A stretch of DNA of 64,000 nt from Nocardia transvalensis (GCF_015477765.1 NZ_JADLQQ010000011.1:124001-188000), one strand, 5' to 3'. Shown: positions 1 to 8,399, counted from the first letter of the stretch. Program-made: numbers and translations. Notes: generated by a model not told the origin, from the sequence alone.

Positions 1-450
1 GTCGATGCGAACCAGCCGCTCCTGCGCGACGTCGCCGACGCGCACGGTCAGCCGCCCGGACAGGCCGAGTTCGCGGTCCAGCCAGGAGTTGAGCCAGGCG
101 CCGCCGTAGGGTTCCAGGGCGACCAGCTGCCAGCCCGCCACGGCCAGATCCGGATTCTGCTTGACCCGCAGATTCGGGCTGTCGGTGTGGGCGCCGACCA
201 CCCGGAACCAGCCCGCGGGATCGGCCGTCTCCTCGGTGGCGGCCCACGCCACCAGGGAACCGCCGCGCACCACGAAATATCGGCCCACCCCACCGGCGGT
301 CCACGGCCGCGCCTCGGGAAGTTCGGTGAAGCCCTGCGCCGCCAATTCGGTTGCGACGGTGTGCACGACATGGAACGGGGAGGGCGAGGCGTCGACGAAG
401 GCACACAGCCCGGACGCCGTCGCGGTGGTCGAGACCGGCATACGGGGCAT
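1..450 (-). CDS. M18 family aminopeptidase, N-terminal part (runs off the window)
   Basis: The visible 150 residues are the N-terminal part of an M18 (aspartyl aminopeptidase-like) zinc exopeptidase, which removes N-terminal residues from peptides in the cytoplasm. Near residues 24-29 is SPSPFH, typical of the family start, and further on GAHTDSPNLRVK carries the first zinc-ligand His and Asp, followed by NSWLDRELGLSGR. The ATG lies one base after the stop of the amidase-like gene, so the two are almost certainly cotranscribed. The M. tuberculosis relative is Rv0800 (pepC), which sits in the same neighbourhood as purQ/purS. The C-terminal half lies beyond base 1, so completeness cannot be judged. 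Confidence 0.85.
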   Translation of the reverse strand, partial: MPRMPVSTTATASGLCAFVDASPSPFHVVHTVATELAAQGFTELPEARPWTAGGVGRYFVVRGGSLVAWAATEETADPAGWFRVVGAHTDSPNLRVKQNPDLAVAGWQLVALEPYGGAWLNSWLDRELGLSGRLTVRVGDVAQERLVRID

Positions 451-451
451 C

Positions 452-1429
452 CTAGACACCGCTGATCTCGTGCACTTTCTCCTGCGCCTTCACGGCGTCG
501 GTCACCCAGGTGCGATAGAAGTCCAGCGGGCATTCGGCCAGCCCGCGCACCCCCACACCCACCTTGCCGAGTCCGGTCGCGCCGCGGTGCAGCAGGCTGT
601 GCAGCGGATTGCGGGCCGGTTCGTAGCGCCGCGCGTCGCGCAGCGAGCGGATCGACAGCCCCGCGATGCGCAGTTCGTTCGCCTCGGCACCGCACTCGCC
701 GAGCAGCCTGCCGTCCCAGCCGACGAGTGCCGAACGGCCGCAGTAGGAGTGCACACCGTCGAATCCGGTCGCCCCGGCCGCGGCCACGTAGACGTTGTTG
801 GCCCACGCCATCGTCTTGGCCATGCCGACCTGCTGTTCGGCGTCGCAGGCGCGCAACGCCTGACAGCGCACCACCAGTTCGGCGCCCTTCATCGCGCAGT
901 CGCGCCACAGTTCGGGATAGTTGCCGTCCTCGCCCAGCAGGATCGACACCTGCAGGCCCTTGGGACCGTCGCTGACATAGGTGGCCGCACCGGGCCAGGA
1001 CAGTTCGCCCTCCGCGGCCGGGGCGATCTTGCGGTAGCGCTGCACGATCTCGCCCTGGTCGTCGATCAGGACGGCGGTGTTGTAGGGGGGTCGCAGTGGA
1101 TGCTGTTCGTGGCATTCACCGCCGAGCGGGAAGACCCCCCACACCCGGTTGCGCCGGCAGGCCGCGGCGAAAACCTCGGTCTCGGCGCCGGGTATCGCCA
1201 TCGCGGTGGAGTACAGCTCGGTTTCGTCGTACATCACACCGGTCGTCGAGAATTCCGGCAGCACAATGAGATCGAGTTCGGGATGTCCGGTTTTCAGGCC
1301 GTCGACAAGATGTCCGATGCGATAGCAGTGGGCGAGTACTTCGGCACGAGAGTGCAGTCGAGGCATGGGATGATTGACGACGGCAACGGTTACCGTATCC
1401 GGATTCGACGCACCCGATTCGCACCTCAT
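452..1429 (-). CDS. Aliphatic amidase-like protein (nitrilase superfamily) lacking the catalytic cysteine
   Basis: This 325-residue protein follows aliphatic amidase AmiE closely from start to end (VAVVNHPMPRLH near the N-terminus, GLAECPLDFYRTWVTDA near the C-terminus). Two of the three catalytic residues are present, Glu59 in LPEFS and Lys134 in RYRK, as is Glu142. The nucleophile Cys166 is a Gly: the codon at 932-934 reads GGC, giving LLGEDGNYPE where AmiE has IICDDGNYPE. The active-site Trp138 and Cys139 of AmiE are both Ala. Amide hydrolysis by the usual thioester route should be impossible, so a binding, sensing or scaffold role is more likely. I chose the ATG at 1429 because AGGAG lies 5 bases upstream; a GTG at 1435 is in frame. 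M18 peptidase follows directly. Confidence 0.8.
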   Translation of the reverse strand: MRCESGASNPDTVTVAVVNHPMPRLHSRAEVLAHCYRIGHLVDGLKTGHPELDLIVLPEFSTTGVMYDETELYSTAMAIPGAETEVFAAACRRNRVWGVFPLGGECHEQHPLRPPYNTAVLIDDQGEIVQRYRKIAPAAEGELSWPGAATYVSDGPKGLQVSILLGEDGNYPELWRDCAMKGAELVVRCQALRACDAEQQVGMAKTMAWANNVYVAAAGATGFDGVHSYCGRSALVGWDGRLLGECGAEANELRIAGLSIRSLRDARRYEPARNPLHSLLHRGATGLGKVGVGVRGLAECPLDFYRTWVTDAVKAQEKVHEISGV

Positions 1430-1492
1430 GCTCACTCCTCACCGATAGCCCCCAGCTCTTCCATTCGGAAAAATAGCTCAGGTCTATATTTG

Positions 1493-1505
1493 CCTTGCGG
1501 CAAGG
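1493..1505. promoter_or_regulatory. 13-bp palindrome upstream of the amidase-like gene
   Basis: CCTTGC-G-GCAAGG is a perfect inverted repeat in the 103-bp gap between the amidase-like start and the MarR stop. It lies about 65 bases upstream of the amidase-like ATG. Its position suits an operator for the adjacent MarR-type regulator, but no second copy was seen in the MarR/AmiC divergent gap. Confidence 0.4.
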
Positions 1506-1532
1506 AATGAGCAACCCGCCCGGAGGCCGGAA

Positions 1533-1970
1533 TCAGTCCGCGACGGGCATTTCCGCCACGAGCTCCAGCAGGCGCAGCAGGTCGGTGTGGTTGCGGGCGC
1601 CGATGCGCTTGCGCAGATCCTCCTCCGCCCGCCGCTCCTCGGCACGCACGGAATCCACCAGCTCGGCGCCCCGCTTGGTCAGCCCGATCAGGATGCGACG
1701 CCGATCGTCCTCGGCGGCGATCCGGAAGATCAGGCCGCGCTCGGCCAAGGCGTCCGCATGCCGAGTCGCCGACGACGGCGGCAGCTGCGAACGCGCAGCA
1801 AGTTCACTCATGGTGATACCCGCCTGGTCGGACAGATTCGACAGCATCGACCATTGGTCGGCCGACAGTTGCCTGGCGCACAAGGCAGCGTCGAGGTGAC
1901 GCAGCCAACTGCGCTCGGCGGCTCGCAGAGCTCCATGCAACGTGGAAAATCCGCTTACAATGGTCGACAT
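1533..1970 (-). CDS. MarR family transcriptional regulator
   Basis: A 145-residue winged-helix protein. The recognition region MSELAARSQLPPSSATRHADAL and the wing AAEDDRRRILIGLTKRG fit MarR regulators, which act as ligand-responsive dimers on palindromic operators. I chose the start MSTIVSGFSTL because it has GGGCGGG upstream and gives the usual MarR length. It is divergent from the AmiC-like gene with only 46 bases between the starts. A MarR/AmiC pair (NhhD/NhhC) controls nitrile hydratase in Rhodococcus rhodochrous J1, so this gene probably responds to an amide or nitrile together with its neighbour (inference). Confidence 0.85.
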   Translation of the reverse strand: MSTIVSGFSTLHGALRAAERSWLRHLDAALCARQLSADQWSMLSNLSDQAGITMSELAARSQLPPSSATRHADALAERGLIFRIAAEDDRRRILIGLTKRGAELVDSVRAEERRAEEDLRKRIGARNHTDLLRLLELVAEMPVAD

Positions 1971-2016
1971 ATTTTTCCCGCCCATCATTTTCGCTCGGAC
2001 AAGAAGAGGGTACCGA

Positions 2017-3087
2017 ATGTTCCCGTTCAGCGAGAGTCCGGACGACGTGATCGAGGTCCTGAACATCGTCCCACTCCAGGGACCCGCGGGAATTGTGGCC
2101 CCCTCCTGCGAGGCGGCAATTGCGCTGGCGGTCGAAGAAATCAACGGTGGCGCAGGAATTCTCGGGCGCGAGGTGCGCGTGACGACCATCGACGGGGGCC
2201 GTGCGCCGCACGAGGTGGCCCGGGAGGTTTCGGCCCTGCTGGCGACCGGAATGGTGGACGCGATCACCGGCTGGCACATCTCGGCGGTGCGCCGGGCGGT
2301 GGCCCGTGCCGCCGACGGGCGGGTCCCCTACCTGTTCGCGACCACGCACGAGGATCTGCCCAACGAGCCCCCGGGTGTGCTGATGATCGGCGAGAACCCG
2401 GCCGGACACATCCTGCCCGCGATGGGGTGGCTCGAACGCGAGTTCGGGGTGCGCCGGTGGGCCATCGTCGGCAACGACTACATCTGGCCGATGGCAACCG
2501 GGAAGGCCGTGCGCACGTCCCATCAGGGCGCCATCGTGATGGAGAAGTACTTCCCGCTCGGGACCGAGGACTTCGGCGAATTCCTCGGCGATCCGCGGCT
2601 GGACCGGGCCGACGGCATCGTGCTGCTGCTGGTCGGCACCGACGCCGTGCGGTTCAATCAGCAGTTCGCCCGGACCGGCCGCTCCGAGCGGCAGGTGCGG
2701 GTCAGCCCGGGTATCGATGAGGGCGTGCTGCTCGCGGCCGGTCCCGAGGCCAACGACAACCTCTACATTGTGTCCAGCTTCTTCCCGGACGACCGCTCCA
2801 ACGATCCGGACCGGATGGCGCGCTACCACCGCCTGCACGGCCGCTTCGCGCCCCAGCTCACCTACTTCGGCAACACCAGCTACGAGGCCATGTACACGCT
2901 GCAGTCGGTCGCGCAGAGCTGCGGCACGCTCGACGTGCCCCGCATCCAGGCCGCGCTCGACGAGGGCCTGGTGCTGGAGACCCCGTCGGGCGGGCGCGCC
3001 TTCCAGGGCAATCACTCCGTCCAGTTCACCGCCAACATCGCCCGCGCCGAGGGCGTGGACCTGCGGATAGTGGACAGCGTCCGCTGA
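2017..3087 (+). CDS. AmiC-like amide-sensing protein (periplasmic-binding-protein fold, cytoplasmic)
   Basis: A 356-residue type I periplasmic-binding-protein fold (branched-chain amino acid/amide family) resembling AmiC and FmdD: GPAGIVAPSCEAAIALAVEEIN near the N-terminus, GNDYIWP in the middle and NTSYEAMYTLQSVA in the C-terminal lobe. From the ATG at 2017, which has AAGAAGAGGG 7 bases upstream, there is no signal peptide or lipobox, so it should stay in the cytoplasm as AmiC does in Pseudomonas. No permease or ATPase gene is nearby, arguing against a transport role. An AmiR antiterminator is absent; the divergent MarR gene is the likely output. The stop lies 5 bases from the end of converging purQ. 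Confidence 0.75.
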   Translation: MFPFSESPDDVIEVLNIVPLQGPAGIVAPSCEAAIALAVEEINGGAGILGREVRVTTIDGGRAPHEVAREVSALLATGMVDAITGWHISAVRRAVARAADGRVPYLFATTHEDLPNEPPGVLMIGENPAGHILPAMGWLEREFGVRRWAIVGNDYIWPMATGKAVRTSHQGAIVMEKYFPLGTEDFGEFLGDPRLDRADGIVLLLVGTDAVRFNQQFARTGRSERQVRVSPGIDEGVLLAAGPEANDNLYIVSSFFPDDRSNDPDRMARYHRLHGRFAPQLTYFGNTSYEAMYTLQSVAQSCGTLDVPRIQAALDEGLVLETPSGGRAFQGNHSVQFTANIARAEGVDLRIVDSVR

Positions 3088-3092
3088 GTGGA

Positions 3093-3770
3093 CTACGCCG
3101 AGACGAGCGTATCGACCACCGACAGGAACATGCCCAGGCCGTCGTCGCTCGGGCCGGTCAGCGGCTCGGTGGCGTGCTCCGGATGCGGCATCAGGCCGAC
3201 GATGCGGCGGTCGGCCGAGCAGATTCCGGCGATATCGCGCTGCGAGCCATTCGGGTTCTCACCGGCGTAGCGGAACACCACGCGGCCCTCGCCCTCGAGT
3301 TCGTCGAGGACCTCCGCCGAGGCCTGGTAGCGGCCCTCGGCATTCTTGACCGGGATGAGGATCTGGGCGCCGGGCTCGTAGCGGGAGGTCCAGGCGGTAT
3401 CGGTCCGCTCCACCCGCAGCCATTCGTCGCGGCAGATGAAATGCAGCCCTTCGTTGCGCGTGAGGGCGCCCGGTAGCAGCCCGGCCTCGCACAGCACCTG
3501 GAAGCCGTTGCAGATGCCCAGCACGGGCATGCCCTTACCGGCGGCCTCGACCACCTTGCCCATCACGGGAGCGAAGCGGGCGATGGCGCCGGCACGCAGA
3601 TAGTCGCCGTAGGAGAAGCCACCGGGCACGATCACCGCGTCCACACCCTTGAGGTCGGCGTCGGCGTGCCACAGGCTCACCGCCTCGGCACCGGCCAGCC
3701 GCACCGCGCGGGCGGCGTCGACATCGTCGAGGGTGCCGGGAAACGTGATGACGCCGATGCGGGCAGTCAC
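3093..3770 (-). CDS. purQ: Phosphoribosylformylglycinamidine synthase, glutaminase subunit PurQ
   Basis: PurQ hydrolyses glutamine and passes ammonia to PurL in the fourth step of purine synthesis. The 225-residue length is normal. The class I glutamine amidotransferase features are visible: GGFSYGDYLR, the nucleophile in GICNGFQVL near residue 88, and the His-Glu pair in PHPEHATEP near the C-terminus. The start overlaps the stop of purS by 4 bases, the usual purSQ arrangement. purL is not in this window. No duplication or truncation is evident. Confidence 0.97.
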   Translation of the reverse strand: MTARIGVITFPGTLDDVDAARAVRLAGAEAVSLWHADADLKGVDAVIVPGGFSYGDYLRAGAIARFAPVMGKVVEAAGKGMPVLGICNGFQVLCEAGLLPGALTRNEGLHFICRDEWLRVERTDTAWTSRYEPGAQILIPVKNAEGRYQASAEVLDELEGEGRVVFRYAGENPNGSQRDIAGICSADRRIVGLMPHPEHATEPLTGPSDDGLGMFLSVVDTLVSA

Positions 3771-4000
3771 AGCCGCACCACTTTCCAGTCCTCGATCACC
3801 GTATTGGCCAGCAGGGCCTCGGCGATCTTCTCCAGTTCCGCGTCGCTCACACTGTCGTCCACGTCGAGTTCGAATCGCTTGCCCTGCCGCACATCCGAGA
3901 CACCCGGGAAGCCCAGACGCCCGAGTGCACCGACAATGGCCTGACCCTGCGGATCCAGGATCTCGGCCTTGGGCATCACCTCGACCACGACTCGTGCCAC
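3767..4000 (-). CDS. purS: Phosphoribosylformylglycinamidine synthase subunit PurS
   Basis: A 77-residue protein, the expected size for PurS, the small subunit that bridges PurL and PurQ in the three-part FGAM synthase. VVVEVMPKAEILDPQGQAI at the start and ALLANTVIEDWKV at the end match the family. It is the first gene of the purSQ pair and overlaps purQ by 4 bases. The stretch of about 100 bases to the divergent metallohydrolase start must hold its promoter; no clear -10/-35 pair stands out. Confidence 0.96.
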   Translation of the reverse strand: MARVVVEVMPKAEILDPQGQAIVGALGRLGFPGVSDVRQGKRFELDVDDSVSDAELEKIAEALLANTVIEDWKVVRL

Positions 4001-4106
4001 GCGTTGCTCCTCAGCTGAGTGGGGGGATTACCTGATCAGCGTAGTTGGGGCCCGTCGCCCCCGGCGAGCCGGGGCATGATGAGAGTGGAATGAATACAGT
4101 GAAGTC

Positions 4107-4751
4107 ATGCGCATAGCCCACTTCGGACATTCCTGCGTTCTCGTCGAGTTGCACGGCACCAAGATCCTGTTCGATCCGGGCAACTTCTCGCACGGTTTCG
4201 AGGGCATCGACGGACTCGACGCCATTGCCGTCACCCATCAGCATCCCGATCACATCGACCCGAACCGGATCGAGGCGCTGGTCGAGAAGAACCCGAACGC
4301 CCGGCTGCTGTGCGATCCGCAGACCGCCCGACTGCGCGGCGAGCCTTGGGAGCCCGTGCACGCCGGCAATGTGCTCACCGTGGGCGGGGTGCAGATCACC
4401 GGCGGCGGTGGCAGGCATGCCGTCATCCATCCCGAGCTGCCGGTGGTCGACAACACCGTATTCCAGCTGGGCACCGCGGACGATCCGGCGCAGTTCGTCC
4501 ACCCCGGCGACTCCCTGTGGGTGCCGCCGGTGTCGGTCGGCGTCCTGGCGGTGCCCGCTGTCGCACCGTGGATGAAGATCAGCGAGGCCGTCGACTACCT
4601 GCGCGCCGTCGCGCCCCGCACGGCCTTCCCGATCCATTACGGGATCATCGCCGACCAGGCCCAGGGCATCTATTTCGGCCGCCTGACCGAAATGCGCCCG
4701 GCGGACACCGAATTCAAGGTCATCGAGCCGGAAGATCACGCGGAGTTCTGA
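4107..4751 (+). CDS. Metallo-beta-lactamase-fold hydrolase (UlaG-like)
   Basis: A 214-residue protein of the metallo-beta-lactamase superfamily, of the UlaG-like branch seen beside purine genes in mycobacteria (Rv0786c neighbourhood). It opens with RIAHFGHSC, has the metal-binding THQHPDHID motif near residues 43-51, and later HYGIIADQAQG with another likely metal His. The substrate cannot be told from sequence. It is divergent from purS and convergent with the M20 peptidase, with a strong hairpin just after its stop. Confidence 0.85.
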   Translation: MRIAHFGHSCVLVELHGTKILFDPGNFSHGFEGIDGLDAIAVTHQHPDHIDPNRIEALVEKNPNARLLCDPQTARLRGEPWEPVHAGNVLTVGGVQITGGGGRHAVIHPELPVVDNTVFQLGTADDPAQFVHPGDSLWVPPVSVGVLAVPAVAPWMKISEAVDYLRAVAPRTAFPIHYGIIADQAQGIYFGRLTEMRPADTEFKVIEPEDHAEF

Positions 4752-4761
4752 TTCCGGGTGG

Positions 4762-4798
4762 CCCTGTCATTCCGGCCCTAGGGGCCGGAATGACAGGG
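4762..4798. terminator. Perfect 17-bp stem-loop between convergent genes
   Basis: CCCTGTCATTCCGGCCC and its exact reverse complement are separated by TAG. The element lies 10 bases after the stop of the metallohydrolase and about 90 bases from the end of the converging M20 gene. It fits a bidirectional terminator. The core TTCCGGC...GCCGGAA recurs in the hairpin at 49454. Confidence 0.75.
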
Positions 4799-4890
4799 AA
4801 TGGAGCGAGGCACCGCTCCGCAAGTTTCGATATGCGGTCCTTCACGTCCCGCGCGCGATCCTTCGTGTCCCGGTGGGCTTCTGGATGGGC

Positions 4891-6261
4891 CTATTTGGTG
4901 TAGGTGGTCAGGAACAGGGCTTCGGCGAGGGACATGTGCTCGATCTCGGTCGGGGAGACGCTTTCGTTGGGGGCGTGGATGAGGCAGGTGGGTTCCTCGA
5001 CGCCCATGAGCATGATCTCGGCGTCCGGGTAGGTCTCGGCGAAGACGTTGCACAGCGGGATGGAACCGCCCTGGCCCTGGGTGGTCGCCTCGCGGCCGTA
5101 GGACGCGCGGAACGCCGCCTCCATGGCCTTGCGGGCGGGACCGCTGGTGCCCGAGCGGAATGCCGAACCGATGCTCTCGGATTCCACCGTCACGCGGGCG
5201 TGCCAGGGGGTGTTCGATTCCAGGTGCGCCATCAACGCCTTCAGGGCGTGGTCCGGATCGATCCCGGGCGGAATGCGCAGGTTCAGTCGCGCCCGCGCCT
5301 TGGGCTGTACGGCCGCCGAGGAGCCCACCACCGGCGGCACATCCATTCCCAGCACCGTGAGAGCCGGTCGCGCCCACACCATGTCGGAGACGGTGCCGTC
5401 GCCGAGCAGGTCCACACCGTCGAGCACCCCGGCGTCGGCGCGGAACTGATCGGCGGGATATTGCACGCCGTCCCACTTCTGATCGGCGGGCAGGCCCGCG
5501 ATGGTGGTGTTGCCCTGCTCGTCCCGCAGGGTCGCCAGCACGTGAATCAGCGCGGCCAGGGCGTCGGGTGCCGGACCGCCGAACATCCCCGAATGCATCG
5601 GCCCGGCCAGGGTTTCGACGGTCACCACCACATTCACGGTGCCGCGCAGGGTCTGGGTGAAGGTCGGCACGCCGAGGGCGAAGTTGCCGCAGTCGCCGAT
5701 CACCAGCGCATCGGCACGCAACAGGTCGGCGTTGTTCGGCACGAACGCCTCCAGCCCACCGCTGCCCTGCTCCTCCGAGCCCTCCGCGACCAGCGTGATA
5801 CCGACCGGGAACTCCTTGCCGCCCAGGGTTTCCCGCAGCGCACGCAGCGCCGTCAGGTGCATGACGATATTGCCCTTGCAGTCCGCGGCCCCGCGCCCGT
5901 ACCAGCGGCCGTCCTTCTCGGTGAGCTGCCAGACGGGGGTATGCCAGGCGGCGTCGTCCAACGGCGGCTGTACGTCGTAGTGGCAGTACAGCAGGACCGT
6001 CGGCGCACCGGGCGGCGCCGGATGTCGGGCGATGACCGCCATACTGCCGTCGGGTGTTTCGTGCAGGCCCGCGTCGGTGAGTCCGACCGCGGTGAAGGCA
6101 TCGAGCACCCACTGGGCGGCTCGGTGGCACTCCTCCACCGGGAACTGCCGCGGGTCGTAGACGGACTTGTACGAAACCAGTTCGGTCAGATCGGCTTTCG
6201 CCTGTGGCATCAGCGAGCGCACCTGCTCGCGCAGCGCCTGCGTACGGGAATCATCGGTCAT
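4891..6261 (-). CDS. M20 family dipeptidase
   Basis: A 456-residue zinc dipeptidase of the M20 (ArgE/DapE/carnosinase) family. The first metal-binding cluster is in LLYCHYDVQPP near residue 92, the bridging Asp in GRGAADCKGN near residue 126, the catalytic Glu pair in AEGSEEQGSGG near residue 160, and the C-terminal metal His in CLIHAPNESV. The central dimerisation domain is present (GPMHSGMFGG), so the protein looks complete. It likely trims peptides in the cytoplasm, as there is no signal sequence. The permease remnant ends 6 bases upstream on the same strand. Confidence 0.9.
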   Translation of the reverse strand: MTDDSRTQALREQVRSLMPQAKADLTELVSYKSVYDPRQFPVEECHRAAQWVLDAFTAVGLTDAGLHETPDGSMAVIARHPAPPGAPTVLLYCHYDVQPPLDDAAWHTPVWQLTEKDGRWYGRGAADCKGNIVMHLTALRALRETLGGKEFPVGITLVAEGSEEQGSGGLEAFVPNNADLLRADALVIGDCGNFALGVPTFTQTLRGTVNVVVTVETLAGPMHSGMFGGPAPDALAALIHVLATLRDEQGNTTIAGLPADQKWDGVQYPADQFRADAGVLDGVDLLGDGTVSDMVWARPALTVLGMDVPPVVGSSAAVQPKARARLNLRIPPGIDPDHALKALMAHLESNTPWHARVTVESESIGSAFRSGTSGPARKAMEAAFRASYGREATTQGQGGSIPLCNVFAETYPDAEIMLMGVEEPTCLIHAPNESVSPTEIEHMSLAEALFLTTYTK

Positions 6262-6267
6262 ATCGGC

Positions 6268-6567
6268 TCATTTCGTCGTCTCGCCCAGCTTCAACTTGTC
6301 GACCTGCCGAAGGTAGGCGGACAGGTTGTCCGGGCAATAGGTTTCGATCGCTGGTTCCGTACCCATGATCACATCGCTGTCGGCGATCACCGGCCGACTG
6401 CCGGGGCCGCTGTAGCTGAGGAAGTTGTTGACGATCAGCACCAGGCTCGCCACACCGGTCCATGCCGACAGCAGGTGTGCGCCGTCCATCGGCGCGGCCC
6501 GCAGGCTCGCCACCGAACTGGTGGTCATCAGGGCCAGCGTCACCCAGGAGATATACCTGGTCGTCAT
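6268..6567 (-). pseudogene. Remnant of a GadC-like amino-acid permease, 99 codons still open
   Basis: Residues 1-26 (MTTRYISWVTLALMTTSSVA and on) look like the first membrane segment of an APC-family glutamate/GABA-type permease. DGAHLLSAWTGVASLVLIVNNFLSYSG then looks like a later segment, roughly helix 6, joined directly after the Ala-Ala-Pro following helix 1. The middle of a protein that should be about 450-500 residues is missing. The last 45 residues match nothing I recognise. A good ribosome site (GGGAGGAG) precedes the ATG, so a short membrane peptide could still be made. It is divergent from glutamate decarboxylase, the usual partner of such an antiporter, which supports the reading as a decayed gadC-like gene. 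It could instead be a genuine short protein. Confidence 0.55.
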
Positions 6568-6928
6568 TGCCGCTCCTCCCACCCATCGAGATCTTTCGTT
6601 AACGATCCGCAACCTGGCCGGGTCAGAACGTCCCCCGCGCTGCACACGTCCCCCTCGACGGTTGCCACCGCGAAGCCGAACCGGCCGGGATCGACCGGAG
6701 GCAAGATCGGGAATGTAGTCGGCGACCCTCCCCTCGCAGATGTGTTTTGATCGTGGACATCACGCCGTCTATGAGATGCTGATAGTCCATGAAGTGAAGT
6801 GTAAACGTTCAGCATCACCGTATAACTGGTCGAATACGTAAGTAGCACAACCAGTTTCGAGGTTCATGGAACTGGCGAATGTCTGTGCGGCAAATGATTG
6901 CTGCGAGAGCACGCCAAGGAGGCACACG
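6568..6928. other. Intergenic region upstream of glutamate decarboxylase
   Basis: No reading frame here looks real. The stretch next to the decarboxylase (about 6760-6860) is richer in A/T than its surroundings and probably holds the divergent promoters. It contains AACTGGT at 6824-6830 and its reverse complement ACCAGTT at 6850-6856, spaced 19 bases, a possible operator. Confidence 0.4.
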
Positions 6929-8344
6929 ATGCCCGAGAACCGCGAATGCGACGACCTGTTCGCCATGCCCCAGCTGGAATCGGGTGCGCCGAAGACAGGA
7001 TTCCCCCACCCCGAGATCCTGCCGCAGGTCGCCTATCAGATCGTCCACGACGAATTGCTGCTCGACGGGGTGTCCCGGATGAACCTGGCCACCTTCTGCA
7101 CCACCTGGGTCGACGACCAGGCCCGGCGGCTGATGAACGAGTCCATCGACAAGAACATCGTCGACAAGGACGAATATCCCCAGACCGCCGAGCTGGAGCG
7201 GCGCTGTGTGCGGATGCTCGCCGACCTGTGGAACTCGCCCGATCCGGCCACCACCCGGGGTACATCGACCACCGGCTCGAGCGAGGCCGCCATGCTCGGC
7301 GGACTGGCCGCGAAGTTCCGCTGGCGGCGGCGCGGCGGCACCGGCATCCCGAATTTCGTCTGCGGCCCCGTGCAGGTGTGCTGGGAGAAGTTCGCCCGCT
7401 ACTTCGATGTGGAGATCCGGCAGATACCGCTGCGCGGCGACCGGTTCACCATGCATCCCGACGACCTCGCCGACCACTGCGACGAGAACACCGTGATGGT
7501 GGTGCCGACCTTCGGTCAGACCTTCACCGGACTGTTCGAGGATGTCGCGGGCATCAGCCAGGCCCTCGACGACCTGCAGGCGAAGACCGGGCTGGACATC
7601 CCGATCCATGTGGACGCGGCCAGTGGCGGCTTTCTCGCGCCCTTCACCGCGCCGGAACTGGTGTGGGATTTCCGGCTGCCGCGGGTGAAGTCGATCAACG
7701 CCTCCGGCCACAAGACCGGCCTGGCCCCGCTGGGCGCCGGCTGGGCGATCTGGCGCGAGTCCGCCGATCTGCCGGACGAGCTGGTGTTCAACGTCGACTA
7801 TCTCGGCGGCAATATGGCCACCTTCAACCTCAACTTCTCCCGGCCGGGCGGACAGGTCGTCACCTCCTACTACGAATTCATCCGGCTCGGCCGGGTCGGG
7901 TACGACCGGGTGCAGTCCGCGACATACTCGGTGGCCGAGCATCTGGCCGCCGGAATCGAGAAGCTCGGGCCGTTCGAGATCATCCACGACGGCGATCCGC
8001 TGCGCGGCATCGCGGCGGTGTCGTGGAAGCTGACCGGGGACCGGACGTTCAACCTCTACGACCTGTCCGATCGCCTGCGCACCCGCGGCTGGCTGGTCGC
8101 GGCCTATCCGCTGCCGCGCGAGCGCCAGGACGAGACGATCATGCGGGTGCTGGTCCGCCACGGCTTCAGCCGCGACATGGCCGATCTGCTGCTCGCCGAT
8201 ATGGAGCGCGCGCTCGGCCAATTGGACAAACATCCGCCCAGCAGCTCGCTCACCCGCGAGGAGTCCGGCGGATTCGCCCATAACGCCACCGCCGCGGTGT
8301 CGACCGAGCAATTGCGGCGACACCGGCGGGAGGTGCCGAAATGA
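6929..8344 (+). CDS. gadB: Glutamate decarboxylase
   Basis: A 471-residue PLP enzyme, the normal length for GadB, converting glutamate to GABA and consuming a proton. The family features run in order: TSTTGSSEAAMLGGLA (cofactor phosphate pocket), HVDAASGGF (PLP-binding Asp), and INASGHKTGLAP with the Schiff-base Lys. I chose the ATG at 6929 because AAGGAGG lies 6 bases upstream; in-frame codons back to 6866 have no ribosome site. In acid-resistance systems the enzyme works with a glutamate/GABA antiporter; the only candidate here is the broken divergent gene, so acid resistance by exchange is doubtful. A metabolic GABA-shunt role is possible. Confidence 0.93.
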   Translation: MPENRECDDLFAMPQLESGAPKTGFPHPEILPQVAYQIVHDELLLDGVSRMNLATFCTTWVDDQARRLMNESIDKNIVDKDEYPQTAELERRCVRMLADLWNSPDPATTRGTSTTGSSEAAMLGGLAAKFRWRRRGGTGIPNFVCGPVQVCWEKFARYFDVEIRQIPLRGDRFTMHPDDLADHCDENTVMVVPTFGQTFTGLFEDVAGISQALDDLQAKTGLDIPIHVDAASGGFLAPFTAPELVWDFRLPRVKSINASGHKTGLAPLGAGWAIWRESADLPDELVFNVDYLGGNMATFNLNFSRPGGQVVTSYYEFIRLGRVGYDRVQSATYSVAEHLAAGIEKLGPFEIIHDGDPLRGIAAVSWKLTGDRTFNLYDLSDRLRTRGWLVAAYPLPRERQDETIMRVLVRHGFSRDMADLLLADMERALGQLDKHPPSSSLTREESGGFAHNATAAVSTEQLRRHRREVPK

Positions 8345-8399
8345 CTTCGACCGACAAGCCCCAGTGCCGATCGCTCCCAACCTGATCGCCGGATCGACG

